From NCBI GenBank assembly GCA_025362765.1, contig JANYFI010000321.1:1-5575 (forward strand): a DNA stretch of 5,575 nt, read 5' to 3'. The position numbers and the translations under genes were made by a program. Source of the stretch: Ferruginibacter sp. (GTDB taxonomy: Bacteria; Bacteroidota; Bacteroidia; Chitinophagales; Chitinophagaceae). The notes beneath the pieces are model-generated. The model saw nothing but the letters and a program-made list of their open reading frames with translations. It searched no databases and had not been told where the DNA came from. Below are positions 5,401-5,575 of this stretch, piece by piece. Numbering within the stretch: position 1 is the first letter of the stretch; every line of letters begins with the position of its first letter.

Positions 5401-5575
5401 AAAAAATAATTTTAAGTACCGTGATTTTATTGTTATTTCAAGATAGTGTTATTATATATTTAAAATCCCCCACAGCAGGAGAAATTTGTAAGATTACACT
5501 AATACTTTATTGTAGCAGGTTATTTAAAAAAGGTAGCCGTCTGCTTGTGCTTAGCCTTTAAAGTTTGTTGATGTA
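5401..5575. other. AT-rich right flank without a recognisable gene
   Basis: I see no coding sequence, tRNA or mobile-element end here. A weak terminator-like patch at about 5462-5488 (AAAATCCCCC ... GGAGAAATTT) superficially resembles the HtrA terminator but pairs poorly. The content is typical of an intergenic spacer. Confidence 0.4.

Noticed and set aside
5462..5488. Terminator-like patch AAAATCCCCC ... GGAGAAATTT
   Set aside because: The arms pair only with bulges and a mismatch, and no gene is seen ending beside it.

Overview
The window looks like ordinary chromosomal DNA from a member of the Bacteroidota, most likely near Chitinophagaceae. This is inferred from moderate G+C, A-rich leaders without clear Shine-Dalgarno sequences, a perfect Bacteroidota-type -7 box (TAnnTTTG) in front of the cyclophilin gene, and the gene families present. 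No database search was possible, so the taxonomy is a judgement.

Layout from left to right. (1) Bases 2-1408, + strand: a DegP/HtrA-type periplasmic serine protease with a complete catalytic triad and two PDZ domains; its N-terminal export segment lies outside the window. A hairpin terminator follows. (2) 1684-3126, + strand: an atypical NAD(P)-binding SDR fused to a DUF2867 domain (YbjT-like). It ends in a long hairpin that also serves the convergent gene. (3) 3174-3620, - strand: a cytosolic cyclophilin-type peptidyl-prolyl isomerase. (4) 3744-4205, - strand: a small protein related to GreA/GreB transcript-cleavage factors. It has an unusual TTG start whose bases overlap the stop of a three-codon mini-ORF. 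(5) 4464-5090, + strand: endonuclease III (Nth-like) with its iron-sulfur cluster ligands; a pair of 19-bp repeats spaced 22 bp apart lies just upstream. (6) 5108 to about 5344, - strand: only the C-terminal end of an M24 metallopeptidase (Xaa-Pro aminopeptidase type). Its reading frame breaks at about 5340, and the remaining 230 bases are AT-rich and essentially non-coding, with a signal-peptide-like N-terminus spliced out of frame onto the peptidase fragment.

The genes do not form one pathway. They are housekeeping functions: envelope protein quality control (HtrA), cytosolic protein folding (cyclophilin), transcription (Gre-like) and base-excision repair (Nth). Strand switches make most of them separate transcription units. 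I found no mobile element, CRISPR array, RNA gene or defence system. The spots most worth a second look are the broken M24 gene with its chimeric junction, the Gre-like protein that retains a GDxxE tip motif, and the repeated dyads before nth.
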